Positions 23,641 to 36,704 are shown, numbered from the stretch's first letter. The stretch is DNA of 64,000 nucleotides from Crotophaga sulcirostris (GCA_013397455.1 VYZB01000145.1:127014-191013), one strand, 5' to 3'. Translations and numbers: made by a program. Notes: generated by a model not told the origin, from the letters alone.

Positions 23641-26600
23641 TTTTTCATATGTTAAAATAGATTCTTTTACATAGATAAGTGACCCGGAATTAAAGAAGGA
23701 TACCAGCAAACCATTTACAATGATGCTTTTAGTATAAATCTGTGTAATGATGCAATTATGATATCACTAGATTGTAGAAATATAGATCATGCAAGTTGAA
23801 TGAGACAGCCACTGTAGAATGTGGTAAAAACACGGTCAAACCTCCAAGAATCTAAGAGCTGATGTTTAATATTAAATTGTCACACAGCCTCACTTACAGG
23901 AGTACTGAAGATCCCAACCAAGTGAAATGGTTGTTTTAATTGTATTAGCTCAACCTAGTGTCTTAGTTTGAAACCCCTGCCATCATTTTCATGACTGAAA
24001 GTTAAAATATACACGAATTAGCAAGAAAAGAGGTGAACCTACTTGCAGTCTGTGCATGCAACCACAAGTCAAACTGTCTTACTCTGACATCACCAAGTTT
24101 TGTCAAAGTTTCAACACATCCCTGAAGTCTCTGTTGATGTCTGTCAGGCAAATTCCATCTACTTGCATCCGTGGAACTTCTTCTCTGTTGACTTAGCATT
24201 TCCTGAAATACGATCCTGTTCGACCCATGGTCCTGGAAATGCCTCTTTAGTACAGCAAATTATAATTTCCAGTTCTTCACGAGCACTTTTGGGAAATACC
24301 GCTGTTTCGGCAGTAATCCGTTATTTTTATGGAAGTTGAGACATGTTGCTTTATAACGGAACATAATGACAGGATGCCCTCAAGTGGCAAAACATAAACT
24401 CCACCCAGTAAAAATTAAGGTGATTAATATATAGACTTTCCCTACTAGAAGACACTAGGTTGGCTGACATATTGACTCTCTAGATGAACTTAAATATCTC
24501 CTAATCTTAAGACAATATAAGCAAATAAATTAAAATCATGTAAGTTTTACAATACAAGAACTGGGATAAGGAAGAACTTCCTCAAAAATTTGGGAATTTA
24601 TTACCCATAAAAATTTGTCTAGATTTAGCCTATATGGATTGAGTAATTTCTTCCCTACAGTATTAGCTTCTAGTTCTTTCACAAGACTAGAAAAATCTTC
24701 CTGGTGTTCCTAGATAGGGACTATCAACAGTCAGTGTAATTGCATGGATTCTTATATATTTCCATTAAATCAGCCACAAGCCTTCTATTTCAAAATCGTG
24801 CTGTGCCAAGCTCTATGAAAGTGAAGTATATTAACATATTCATAAAGAATCAAGATGATGTTTTATAGGTTCACTGTTCTTTGGCAGTACAGCACACATT
24901 TACGCAAATAATTTTCTGAATTGATAGGAAGCTGGCTTGCACTGAGTGACAAACCTGGCAACAACTACAAAGTTAAATATTCAGTTGTTTGTATAAATTT
25001 ATTTTTTAAAAGTTCTTCAACTCTTAACAAGGCTTTTCTTTCTTCTTTCCCCTGAAAAAACAGCAGAAAATTTGATTAAATTTCTTTTTTTCTAGTAGCC
25101 CAACAGCAGTTTTGCAACGAACAGCATAACTACTTCAGTGATATATTTATTTTGTCATACACAAGGAAAAAAATGTAAGTTTTGTAAGTAAACCAGAATA
25201 TGCAAGCTTGTAATATTAATTAATAATTCAAATACTTCCATTTTTACTCTGCTAAGTAGAACAGAGCAGAACTTTGTGGTCACTATTGCTTTTCCTTTCA
25301 GACTTTGTTTTTTAACTAAACAGAACTCATCTGAAAAAATATTGGAAAATAAGTGGTAAGTGGCTCAGCTAATCCTAAACTCTTCCTCTTTAAAGTCACT
25401 CTTTTATCTAACATCTGAAGTTTCCCTTCATTAGGTCTGTAATCTTCTTAAAACCTCCTATTTCTGTGAGAGCCACAAGTATTTCCACATAAGTATTTTA
25501 AATAGGTAATTCCACATACATTCATGAGGCTGATGTGACATCATCCACACTGCTCAAGGACAAAGGACTTGTCTTTATTAAAACATCATGCCTTTCAGTC
25601 ATCTTTTGCTAGGCTAAGGTCTATGGTATTTCCAAAACCCACCATACCGAACATTTTAGGTTTGAAAACAGCGCAGATAACCTCATTCTGATCTTTGAAA
25701 ATATGCAAAAAGCTGCTAAAAATCATTCCTGTTACCACAGGTGTGGGAAATAATGCTGGAATAATTCCCTTTTTTTTTTTTTTTTTTTTGCACAACACTT
25801 ATTTCCCTGACTCCCGCTCAGGCAGCTACGTGCCCACATAATGTGGTCCTTGCCCTCTTCCTCTCCCCTTCTGACTGCCTGGGTCAGTCGTTACATAAAA
25901 GAACCCAAGTTCCACCTACAAAGCCGTCTCTCTGTCTTTATTTTCATGGCAGACACTTTTATATCAGAGTACTTTCATCACAGTGGCACCCATACCAGAG
26001 CTACAATACTGTAGTTAAGGGTCTGTTCTTTGGCATTTCTATTCTAAAGCACTATTGTATGAGGTTGCTCAGCAGCTAAAATTCCTTCCATGCTGAGACT
26101 TGGCATACAAGTGCTTAGCTGAAAAGCAATTTAATTTTTTTCTTTTTTTTTTTTAATTTTGTTTTTAACTCTCGTGTGTCCCTTTGGAAAATGTAAAGGT
26201 GAAAACCAATAAATTCTGGCTGCCTTTGAGTCATTGTGAGCTTTGTGATGGTGTGAGTGGTTTTTAGAATGAAACCTTACACGCTGTTTGTCAGTAATGT
26301 AGATTAAATAGTTTTCAGGAACTATGTGAAAACCTTGAATTGCCCTCTATGAAACAAGTAAAACATTATACAGTAGTAATTTTGTCTCCTGAATAGATGC
26401 TACATTTGCTAGAGTGTGAAGGTGCTCTCCTATAATGATAATTTTTTAACATTATAGTGATGAGTATTTAGAAGTATAGATAAAAAGAAGCAGTTAAAAG
26501 TCAGAATATTTTTATCAGAATAGCTTTAACCAAGAGGTTTAGGAGATAAAATAGTTGCCACATGGAATGAAACAGAATTTTTGCCTTCTGGTCCCCATGA

Positions 26601-27075
26601 TGAAACAGTCTATCTAGCAAGGTTCCCTCTGAGGATTTCACACCATCCTTTGAAGCCATTGTTACGGGTTGCTCGCAGTGGCAAGGTGCCAGACTGATGG
26701 ACTTTTAGTCTGTTCTGGTGTGGTTAAGAATGGAAAGGGTGTCCAGCAGCTTAATGTGGATTAATGGTGCCACTTTAAATTATATCACTGTTTTTTCAGG
26801 AAAGGCAGAAAAACAATGAACCGTGTTACATCAGTATATTTACAGTTCTTATACACTCACAGATGTTCCTAGTAATGGAAAAAAAAAAAGATTAAATACA
26901 CAGAGGGTTTTGGGATTGGTTTATTTTTTCATTTTTTAAGAAGTGACCGAAACCTGAGTGTTTTATTTTAAAAATTGCTGACAGATTATAATAGTATTCC
27001 GGGAACTGCCATAGGCATTAACTGACAGTGATAATTGTCTATTAAATAGATTAGATGGTGCAACTGGAGCATTTA
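23641..27075. other. unique AT-rich DNA with one CpG-retaining patch
   Basis: No supported gene. The stretch 24165-24360 keeps about eight CpG dinucleotides and is open on both strands (plus 24100-24339, minus 24199-24002), unlike its CpG-poor surroundings. It also has a small hairpin, 'tccgttat' with 'ataacgga'. A run of about 19 T lies near 25771-25789 and another T-rich tract near 26131-26165. Confidence 0.5.
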
Positions 27076-27086
27076 GTATCACAGTA
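27076..27086 (-). mobile_element. CR1 tail scrap at gap edge (inferred)
   Basis: The bases before the gap read 'agtatcacagta'. This equals the reverse complement of the CR1 'tactgtgatact' tail seen at 30671, where it also begins a minus-strand copy. It is very short, so the call rests on position and on the matching tail. Confidence 0.5.
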
Positions 27087-27406
27087 NNNNNNNNNNNNNN
27101 NNNNNNNNNNNNNNNNNNNNNNNNNNNNNNNNNNNNNNNNNNNNNNNNNNNNNNNNNNNNNNNNNNNNNNNNNNNNNNNNNNNNNNNNNNNNNNNNNNNN
27201 NNNNNNNNNNNNNNNNNNNNNNNNNNNNNNNNNNNNNNNNNNNNNNNNNNNNNNNNNNNNNNNNNNNNNNNNNNNNNNNNNNNNNNNNNNNNNNNNNNNN
27301 NNNNNNNNNNNNNNNNNNNNNNNNNNNNNNNNNNNNNNNNNNNNNNNNNNNNNNNNNNNNNNNNNNNNNNNNNNNNNNNNNNNNNNNNNNNNNNNNNNNN
27401 NNNNNN
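27087..27406. other. assembly gap (320 N)
   Basis: Unresolved bases. The left flank looks like the end of a minus-strand CR1, so the gap probably hides a young CR1 copy. Confidence 0.98.
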
Positions 27407-28599
27407 TAAAAAATCAATCTATATTGGTAAAAGCATACTCAGCTCCACTACCTTCCATTTTACTAGAAAATGAAACAGATTAGAACTGGAATAGCATCAG
27501 AACTCCAATTCAAAATCAATTGTCTGCAGGAACAGTAGATGAAACCTTTTTGAATATCAGCCAGCTATGCTTTTTTTGCTTTGTGAGTGTAAATATCCTG
27601 TTTTTCAAGCTCAGCCTAGTGCGATAATCAGCTCCCTTTTTTTTTTTTTTAACAAAATGTACAAAATATCTGAAGCAATTAGGCTGCATTACTGTCTAAT
27701 TATACCAAATGGCAATTTTCAAATCAGAGCAACTGTATTTTCTGTAGCTATACAATCACAAATTAGTGTGCTCTTAAATTAGTGCGCTTCTGCTGGAATC
27801 ACTGGCAGGGTCTTTAACTACAATACAGCAGTGTGAACACACTTCTGTAATACACCCAATTAGTAAATCATTCTGTTACTTATTACCCAATTAAAGATTG
27901 CTTTTCTTTTTACACATTTTTAGACGTTGGTGTGCGTTTGGGTGTTCATGAATATGTATAGCCTATAGAAGTAAAGCAAGAAGTATTAGTTTATAGAGTA
28001 TTATTTTTTAATTACGAAACTCAAAAGCTTTTCTTCACACAGTGGATATTTACCAGGTTCTTAATTGTGTAGCAAATGCAGGTGATGGATATGTAGAGAT
28101 TAAAACCAGATGTCTTAGTCTCTTGATCTTTAAATTGTCAGCTACTGGCACTCTTTTTTTTTTCACTGTGTGTTTAATCATTTCTTCTTTCAAAAGAATG
28201 TTCCGTGTTTTGCCTTAATGATGGACACCATTTCCTGCCTTACAAGCTGTGAAAATTGATGAGAAATTTTAACAAATTAAAAATAGATAAGGAACATTTT
28301 GATTAAACATCCTAATTGTTCAAAGAAGACAAGTGAATAAATACATCACAAAATGACAGGATAGAGCCACTGTATAAACAGCTAAGAAAAAGAAAAAAAC
28401 AGAAATAACATTTTTGTAAAGAAGTAATTGCACTAAATGAGTCATTATGAACATTCAAATTCATATGAATTCTTGTAAGCACAGAGAAAAATAGAAAAGT
28501 AAATCCATATAAGAAATTTGGTATACTGTATGTTTTTAATTTCTTGGTATGTTTTATATCGATAAAACTCTGGTTTCAATTTTAGTTTCAGTAACATTT
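27407..28599. other. unique AT-rich DNA
   Basis: No gene or recognised repeat. There is a T run near 27638-27650 and an A/G-rich stretch near 28383-28402. Confidence 0.5.
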
Positions 28600-29171
28600 A
28601 GAATCATAGAGTCATAGAACCATTAAGGTTGAAAAAGACCTCTAAGATCATTAGGTCCAACCGTCAGCCCAACAGCACCACGCCTACTAAACCATGTCCT
28701 GGAGTGCCATGTCTACACCTTTTTTGATCACCTCCAGAGATGATGGCTCCACCACTTCCCTGGACAGCCTGTTGCAATGCTTCACCACTCTTCCAGTAAT
28801 GAAATTTTTCCTGCTGTCCAATCTAAACCTCCTCTGATGCAACTGGAGGCCATTTCCTCTCATCCTATCCCCTGTCACTTGGGAGAAGAGACCAACACCT
28901 GCCTCACTACAACTTCTTTTCAGATAGTTGTAGAGAGCGGTAAGGTCTCCCCTCAGCCTCCTCTTTTACCAGACTAAACAGACCCAGTTTCCTTGGTTGC
29001 ATCTTGTAAGACTTTTTCTCCAAACCCTTTGCCAGCTGCATTGCCCTCCTCTGGACATGCTCCAGCACCTCAATGTCTTTCTTTTAATGAAGGACCCAAA
29101 ACTTCCCCAGTCCTGATGGCCACACCATTTCTGATGCAAATCAGGGTGTTGTTGGCCTCCTTGGCCATCTG
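28600..29171 (-). mobile_element. CR1 LINE, 3' UTR plus ORF2 end
   Basis: This is the longest complete-ended CR1 copy here. On the plus strand it begins with the reversed tail 'gaatcatagagtcatagaac', then 'cctctaagatcattaggtcc', 'tcacctccagagatgatgg', 'ccatttcctctcatcctat', 'gtagagagcggtaaggtctc', 'attgccctcctctggacatg' and 'tcctgatggccacacc'. About 70 bp between 'cccaaaactt' and 'cagtcctgatgg' is missing relative to the copy at 15713. The tail type (ATTCTATG-like) differs from the 'actgtgat' copies. The coding frame is broken. Confidence 0.95.
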
Positions 29172-30670
29172 ATAGATCATGTGAATAAATTATTTACCTT
29201 AGGAGAAGAGAATTAAAAATCCAAAGCATACTTAGTCTAGTCAATAGAAGACTGGGAGAGATTCCATTACTATCTCTGAGAGTCACAGGGAGCAAAGCCT
29301 ATCTTCAGTGGAGATAAAAGTAAGCCCAGAATCAAAATGGCTATTTTGACTGGGAAATTAAAAGGTTTTGAAGAAAACTCCTCAATATGATTTGGGGGAT
29401 TAACACAGTACATTTACATAGAACTTTTACATAGAAGTTATGAATAGGGTACGGTGTAGGTCATGGTTTCTCATGATGTGAAGGGAACAGGTCTGATGAA
29501 TTGAGATAAGTATGCAATTGGCAGAGAAGTTGGTTGAGGTCATGGTCCCACCATCTGTTAGCTTAGCACCAACTGACTTGAAAAGACCTGTCATGTAGCA
29601 ATTAATTTTCTCCTTTTGTTCCAAATGGTATCCATGAACATGAAGATGCTCCCAGTCCTGAGTCCTCTATAGATAACTACTATGTTAATTTCAGTTAAAA
29701 GAACACAAAATCAATTTGACTTAACACAAAAATTATGTAAGTGTTTTCATAATTTTTCAATGTGTTTAGTTTACAAACCTAGGATGAAAAAAAGGAATGA
29801 AAATACAAACTCCCTTTCTTGGGTGGCTTCTCTCATTTACTGCTTCTTCTCCAGGCAGGTGCAGTCTGGCTCCTTGGGCTTCATAGCACACCTGGGCTGA
29901 TCTGCTCACAGGTGAAGTGAGTATATAAAGAGTGAAGCTAATGTAGTGCAGGGGCTGAAACTGACAGACACGTGTGAATTCAGCATAAAGAGAATATTTG
30001 TTTTGTGTTTGCATTCTGAAAATAGCCACTAGCATTTCTCAGAGTTAAACTGTCCACCGTATCTATTTGCAGTATTCATTTTTCTCCTGTGATATGACGG
30101 GAAGAACATATTATTACCACTTACCTCTAGCATGGGTGTGTCCCTGACCCTTCTATTTCCAGCATACTGGTCACTGTACAGGCAGGGAAAAAAAAAATCC
30201 TTTGCTCATAGATTTTGAAATATAAGGAGCCCTTTTAATGTGTGAAATCTAGATGAAGGTCATTACTCAAGGTACCCACTGCTCATGCAAAATTCACAAG
30301 GCAACAGCAGGGATAGGAGCATGCCTGAAACTCCAGAGGGAGGTAAAGGAATGGATAGGTAACACCACACTCCTGGAATCTCACTCTGAACCTCAAAGTG
30401 AGTCCTTCTGGGTAATGGTGTGTGTGGGGTTGATAAAGGATGATAAAGTGTCTGCATTTCTCTAATGACTTGCGTGAGAAAAAGTTGTATCCCTGAAGTC
30501 TGGGAGTGCTGGATTTCATTTCAAACACAAAATTCTTTTTTTCATTTTTAGCCAGGGCTCTCACCTGTTACAAGCCCATAAACTGGGAGGTGTAGGTCAT
30601 CTTTCCAGCTAAGCCACCCACCTACTGTTTGACAAGAAACCTCAGGGGAAAAGGACAATATTACAGATAT
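29172..30670. other. unique AT-rich DNA
   Basis: No recognised gene. Overlapping frames at 30253-30564 and 29766-30035 are chance-like. Confidence 0.5.
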
Positions 30671-30892
30671 ATCACAGTATCACAGTATCACAAGGTTGGA
30701 AAGGACCTCTGAGATCATCGAGTCCAGCCTAGAACCCAACACCAACACCAACCCAGCATCTAAACCCTGGCACTGAGTGCCTCAGCCAGTCTCCCCTTAA
30801 ACACCTCCAGGGTTGGCGACTCCACCACCTCCCTGGGCAGCGCATTCCAAGGGCCAATCACCCTTTCAGGGAAGAACTTTTTCTTAATAACA
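30671..30892 (-). mobile_element. CR1 LINE 3' end
   Basis: Minus orientation. It begins with the tail 'atcacagtatcacagtatca', then 'aaggttggaaaggacctctg', 'agatcatcgagtccagcc', 'ggcactgagtgcctcagcc', 'aaacacctccagggttgg' and 'gggccaatcaccctttcag'. It serves as the local reference for the subfamily with the 'actgtgat' tail. The 5' end is cut near 30890. Confidence 0.95.
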
Positions 30893-33099
30893 GGGATCCT
30901 CTAATTGTTTATGCAGTAAGACAGCCTGGAAAAATAAATATGGAAAGTAAATATGTTTTCTCATATGTTATCACAGCTCACACAGGATAAGTGTTTAGTG
31001 GCTGAGCCTTGAACATTGGCAGCAGAAAAGGAGAAGCCATGTGAAAAGGTTAGCCAAAAATGTCAGCTTTAATTTTAGAGGCCTTATGCACTCAGAACAG
31101 AAAATCCATGAAGCAGATATTGGGCTAAAATGAAACCTGTAAGCCAGCCACAAAGCTAACTCTGTGTGTAGCGTTTCATAAAGTTGCTGTTCCTTCTGTA
31201 TCAAAATATACCTGTCTCATATTCCTGTTTCATCTGGAAATTAAAGCAATCAGATTTGCCTTCTGCAGATCCTAAGTAATGCTGAAAAACAGTCAACCTG
31301 TTCAGGCTCCTGGATATAAATAGTGAAGCTCTCCTTTAGGTACCTCTGTCTCGCACATTTTGCCTACCTTAAAATGTCACAAAGAGTGGACATAAAGGAC
31401 CTTTTCTGCACTGAGAAGCTTTTGTACCTGCTCCTTCAAAGATGGGGTCACCAGAATAGGAAACATCAAGTGTTTGACAATTCAAATCAGGGGCTGGGGC
31501 TGCTGCTCTCTCTCTTGCAAACTACTGAGCTGTGCACACCCCATGTTCTTCAAAGATGCTCCCCTTAAGGAAAACAATTGATTTTTTTTCCAGCCGACAG
31601 CACAGCGAATGATGTTCAAACATGCCAATTATATATAACCTATTCATTTTCTACCTTCTGCCCTTCAGATTTCTTTTCATAAGGTGCAGATTGGAAAATT
31701 GTCAGGGAAGAACACAAACATATTTTTTATTTACTTCCTGTTCATGCCCACTAGCTTACATTTCAGCAAGATTAATTCCCTTACACTAAATTAAAACTTT
31801 TTACACCACAGTCAGAATACCAAGTGTGATTAGAGAAGTCATTTGAACAAACTAATGCAATTCTCATATCAGTTGATGCAAAGTGCAATTTCATTGTATT
31901 AAAATACATCTGAAGTGTACCCTATAGTATTATGATTCCCTATGCTTGAGAGAGTGCTCTTTTATTTGAAAAAATCATTCTGCTGCTTTTGAGTCGGACA
32001 CCAGGAATGTTACTTTTTTTAAGCCTGTGTGTCTTTAAAATCTTATGCAAAAAAATTTTCTTGTAAAAAAAAAGGATGGTCTCTTTTTCTGAGTTTGCTA
32101 AATGTATTAGAAAAGTTTAAAAAAATACAAAACATGGCCTCTCACCTTCTATAAAATAGGTAGGAAACCCTTGCCCCACCAGTTTCAGTTGCCCATGACC
32201 ATCTTAGATCAAATGCAGAAAGCGGAGACACCTGGTAAGTCAAAAAGATGGTTTGATCCACTATACAATAGTAAGAAATCTTTCACAATTTTAAAAGTCC
32301 TAATTTTCTTTCAAATCTTATTGTATCTTGAAAAAATCTTTAAGTTCAATAGAATTTACAGCCTTCCAAGATTGGCTCCTTTCTCCTGAAACTTAGTGAG
32401 TTTAAATCCTCTGAGAGCGATAAATCCATCATTCTTGTCAGTTTTCATTGAAAAAGCAACTTGATAAAACAAAAAAAGAGCAATAGTAACATGTCAGGCA
32501 ACCTAAGAGAAAATGTGTATTGCAAAATCTACTCTGTGCTCTTTTGAACCTTTTTAAGAAGTGATCTTGAAACAAGAGCTGCACTAAACTTTATCTTAAA
32601 GATCTGAACTGCAGAGAAAGAGTTCCTTTAGGAGAAAATCTTTTGAATGTTATATATTTAAATCAGCTGTAAAACCTGCAAGAGCACATTTGCTACATGA
32701 ATTTTAAAACAAAAAAAAGTATATTTAATTTACTGCATTTACATTGTTCAAAGAGGATTTCTGACATGACTTTTCTTAAGCTCTCTCTAAGCTTTCAAAG
32801 CTTATAGGACTTTAAAAAAAATAGTTCACATTCCTGCAGTTTTAATTGAGCTCTATGTGCAGTTTTATGGAAAAGGAGAATTTTGAAAATATATGTTCAA
32901 CATATCAAAGATGGTATGATAATTTTTTTTGTTAAGGTTAACAAGCAATAATTCACTTATTATCCTAACTAGAGAGACAAGCCAGCAGACAATATTTTTG
33001 CTGTTGAGAAAATAGTTCTGCATCACATTCACTGTTAAACCAAAGTTTTGCAAGATGTGTGGTAGTAGAACCTATGATAATTCTTAATATCAACTTTAT
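30893..33099. other. unique AT-rich DNA
   Basis: No gene or named repeat. There are A/T tracts near 32047-32071 and 32704-32720. Confidence 0.5.
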
Positions 33100-33211
33100 A
33101 TTTTCTAGATATATAATATTATGATACAATAAATATAATACAATAATTAAATAATAATATAATTATATAATAATTGTTATATTATTATTATTATATACAT
33201 ATATTATTAAC
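33100..33211. repeat. AT-rich low-complexity block
   Basis: An almost pure A/T tract of about 110 bp, with TAA/TTA and TA runs such as 'aataatataattatataata' and 'ttattattattatatacat'. It would melt easily and can fold on itself. Confidence 0.92.
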
Positions 33212-33552
33212 TAACAGCAGATTAGAATCAGGAAGCACCTCGCTATCCACCATTGAAATAACCTCACTGGAGAGCCAAAATATCCTAACTTATTATTATC
33301 CAGCTATCCCCACACTCTTTTAAGTAGTATTACTTGGAATATCCAATCCAGAATTCTTCGTAGCTTATGGATTATAAAATGACTGAAAAACCTCCAACCA
33401 TCCAAAACCAAAAAACAGTGATGTGGTTTGATGGTTGTCACAGGGTTTGACTTTCTGGAGTTCCCCTACGTTTATGTTGGTGTCACTTCATTTGTATAAA
33501 TGGTGTGATACCCTGGAGAATCAGGATGCAAAGGGTTAGTGAAGAATCCAGC
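33212..33552. other. unique DNA
   Basis: Nothing recognised. The stretch just before 33553 may be further decayed LINE sequence. Confidence 0.4.
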
Positions 33553-33695
33553 TTTATTTAATCTTCATTAGTGATCTGGAGGTGGAAGCAAACAGCTCAT
33601 TAATGGAATTTGCAGATGCTAATAAATTGAGGGAAGTTATATACCTGAGGGAAGACTGCAAAATAATAAAAGGGCATCCAACAGGGGTTTAAAAC
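33553..33695 (+). pseudogene. ancient CR1-like LINE reverse-transcriptase relic
   Basis: The plus strand reads 'tttatttaatcttcattag', 'tgatctggaggtggaag' and 'gaatttgcagatgctaat', which translates around the RT active site as 'EFADANKL'. This is the FADD-TKL motif of CR1-type RT with the second catalytic Asp replaced by Ala. The preceding N-F-I-N-D-L-E block is recognisable but has lost about two bases, giving stops. Further homology ('gaagactgcaaaataata', 'gggcatccaacagggg') fades after about 33695. It is far more diverged than the other CR1 copies and lacks a 3' end. Confidence 0.68.
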
Positions 33696-35051
33696 TGTGG
33701 AGAGAAAATAACAATTTAACCCAGGAGAGTTTGTATTAATACAACTCAGAAAATAATTAAAAACACAAACAATAATGCAAATTAATTCCATGTCTTACAT
33801 TAGAAAGTAAGACATTGCATCATGAGAAGAACATCTTTTCTCTTAGGCATTTGGAAAGGAAACCTTGATAAGAATTAAAGCCTATCATCAATGACAGGCA
33901 AAATAGTTAGATGGAAGCATGATGCAAGATGCTTCTGCTTTAGGGTTTTCAGTGCCCTGATGTTGTCTCAAACTCACTATAAATGCTCTGTGAATTCTAG
34001 CAGTGGATTTTTCACAACTTCAGTTGTCTAAATATTCTCATGCTTTGATCAGTCTGGCAGGGGGGTGATGGGTTTTAACCTTGATCAAAATTTATATGAT
34101 AATATGCAGTTTGGAATTTGCAAATGTGCAGATGGTGTATGCCTTTTTGACCTTTATTAATTTTTATGTCATGGTAAATATTAAGAATTTTATTAAAATA
34201 AATGAATACAGGAATTACTGTTAATAAATGAAGTGACATTACGTCTCTTTGGCCTATGAGGAAATCCTCATGAAGCTATTTCAGTCTTTTAGTAAATTTA
34301 CTTACAGAAATAAATAATTGCTATTATGTTCTAAACTACATAATTGTATAAAATAATCCATTTTAATTTCTGTCATGGATTCTCAGTACTTGAAGACATT
34401 TACTTGTCCAAAAAAATCAGTAAAAGCAATGATTATAAGAAAATCACGGGTTTTTATACATCATTCTTTTTCCTACATTAGGGTCTGTGTTTCCTCACTA
34501 CAGGGAATAATATCTCAGACACACAGAGAAATAAAAATTGCACCGCTTGCTTTGGCTAGCTGTAAAGACACAGTCATGAGCTCATCAGGATATAATGCCA
34601 TTCAGATGTGAGCTTGAGGTTTGCTAAATGTTGCCAATTATTTTGAAAGCTAATCCCTATTTATTTTGTATTTAGAGAGTTAAAAGTATAATTAAAAACT
34701 TCAGTTAGTTTAGCTCATTGTCCAAACATAATAGAGTTCACTATATACCTATCGTGTTTTGCAGCAGCGTCTTCCCCCCGGTAAGTTCCTACACAGGGAG
34801 CTTTTTTCCATGTGATGGTTTCTCCTTGTTTATTTGTTCAAAGTTCATATCAAACCAGAAAACGTTCCCTTTTGTATTCCAAATGCAACCATTCTTTGTC
34901 TTCTGTGTGCCTGTTATTAGACTTATATTTACTGCAGTAGCCCTTCCTCTGCTTTTCCCTTCCTTCTCTAATTGCATTGAGAACTATTTGGAATGATTCC
35001 CTCTGTCTCTAAAGACTCTTTAGGATCAGATTAGTTGGTTGTCTCTCCATT
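33696..35051. other. unique AT-rich DNA
   Basis: No gene recognised. More LINE sequence too decayed to assign could extend to about 33950. Confidence 0.45.
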
Positions 35052-35131
35052 TCACTGTATTACAAGGTTGGAAAGGACCTCTGAGATCATCGAGTCCAAC
35101 CTATAACCCAACACTAAGACCAACCCATCAT
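35052..35131 (-). mobile_element. CR1 LINE 3' end, very short
   Basis: Minus orientation: 'cactgtattacaaggttgg', 'aaaggacctctgagatcatc' and 'gagtccaacctataaccc', stopping after 'accaacccatca'. Only about 80 bp is present. It is the same subfamily as 30671, with a tail shortened to one unit. Confidence 0.92.
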
Positions 35132-36686
35132 TTTTGCAGTCCCTTAGTTGGAGGTGGCCTAGAGCTCACTTTGAGTTTGACTTGATGTGATGTTCTCCTG
35201 TCATTGCCACTCAAGCATATGCATCACAGCTGTGAAGTTACAAAACATGCAAGTTTTTGGCAGTTATCAAGCTTGCTTTGCATTTGAGGTTGATGAGGTA
35301 AAAAAGTACCCTGAAACACAAATGATCACATATGGGGGAGAAGGAAAGAAAATAAAGATTGTGCAGGCTTTGACCCCGAGTGCACATTTTTGTGTGCCTG
35401 GCTGCCAAACCATACAGATCTGTGAAATCAGCATCGTGTGCCCTCTAAAAAAGGGCAGTTCGATTTGTTAATGTTACTGTGGAATGACAGAGCATGACTT
35501 GATCAGCATTTGTACAGTACTATCGAACTCAAGAAAAATGAGGGATGCTGAAAATATGTAGGCTTTGCAGACAGGCAGAGGAGGATGAGCGATGGAATGG
35601 AATTCCACCGAATGTGTGTAGTATGTCCGGAATCTTTATCTGAGATAAAGTATTAAAATTGAATTTCTCAGAAGAAATATAGGACTGTCAGAGAAACACC
35701 ACTGGTAGGATGAGAAAAAGTAGTAATTGCTTTCATTCTGTTATTTATCTGCTTTGCAAGCATAAATCAGTCATTATGCTTTAACACAAAATAGTTAATA
35801 AGTCCCTTTCCCCTATGCAATTCCATAGGTATATGGTGAAACCATCTTCTTGGCTGTGAGATACACGTATCTTGGAACTGCACACTCATGTATTTAGGGC
35901 CAAGTCTCCTGTCTTTCACCAACTGGAGTCCTCTCATCTATCACGCTAGGTCAGGTCACCAAAGTAGTGCTGGTGGGCTTACTTGGCCACCTTCCCTGCT
36001 TGACAGCTGCAGAGTGCTGACTGTGATTAATTGTGTTGCATTTACAGAGCTATATTAATTGTTTTGCTTTGCAGACAAAAAATAAAAGCACAAAAAACCT
36101 TTCATTACTCTAATAATATCTCTACCAAGACACAAATTACTGATTTAGTTTCTTTGTATCAGTGATCAAAATATGTCAAACAGTAACACTGTATAGACTA
36201 TACTCTAAATTGACAAAAAATCATATTTTTATTTTAATATTGGTGTTACAGCACTGAAAAATTGTATTATTCTGTTATTTTGTCCTATGAGTATGACTCA
36301 GAATATACTGAGGATCATGAAATATCTTCCAGCCAAATAAACTGTGCATTGAAGATTCTAAAATAAATTAATAAGTAAGCAATATCAAGAGTTACACATA
36401 ACGTAGGGGTTTGTATTTTGTCTAAAACATGGGGTTTTTAACTTTTAAGCGCTTGTGATCAGTATCTTTTGCAGTTTGTACAAAAACTGAAAGCTGAAGA
36501 CAAATTGGCCAAATGTCTCTGTTTCTTCTCTTTCTCTCTCTTTTGGCTGCTGTTGAAAAAAAAATCCATGCTTTTTACATATTTAAATAAAAATATATAT
36601 TGGATTCAAATATGAACTTAAAGGATTTATTTCCTTCCCATCCCAAGTGCTGGGTCCAATACAGTTCTCCTTAAAGCTAAATGCAG
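35132..36686. other. unique AT-rich DNA
   Basis: No supported gene. A 94-codon plus frame at 35187-35471 has no recognised domain. There are A/T tracts around 36226-36240 and 36555-36600. Confidence 0.5.
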
Positions 36687-36704
36687 GGTGGTATCTCCAG
36701 CTGT
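36687..36704 (+). repeat. 18-bp perfect inverted repeat, left arm
   Basis: 'ggtggtatctccagctgt' is the exact reverse complement of 36910-36927. The 205-bp interior shows no recognised family. Confidence 0.9.

Noticed and set aside
27055..27483. 142-codon plus frame and 112-codon minus frame
   Set aside because: Almost entirely Ns from the assembly gap.
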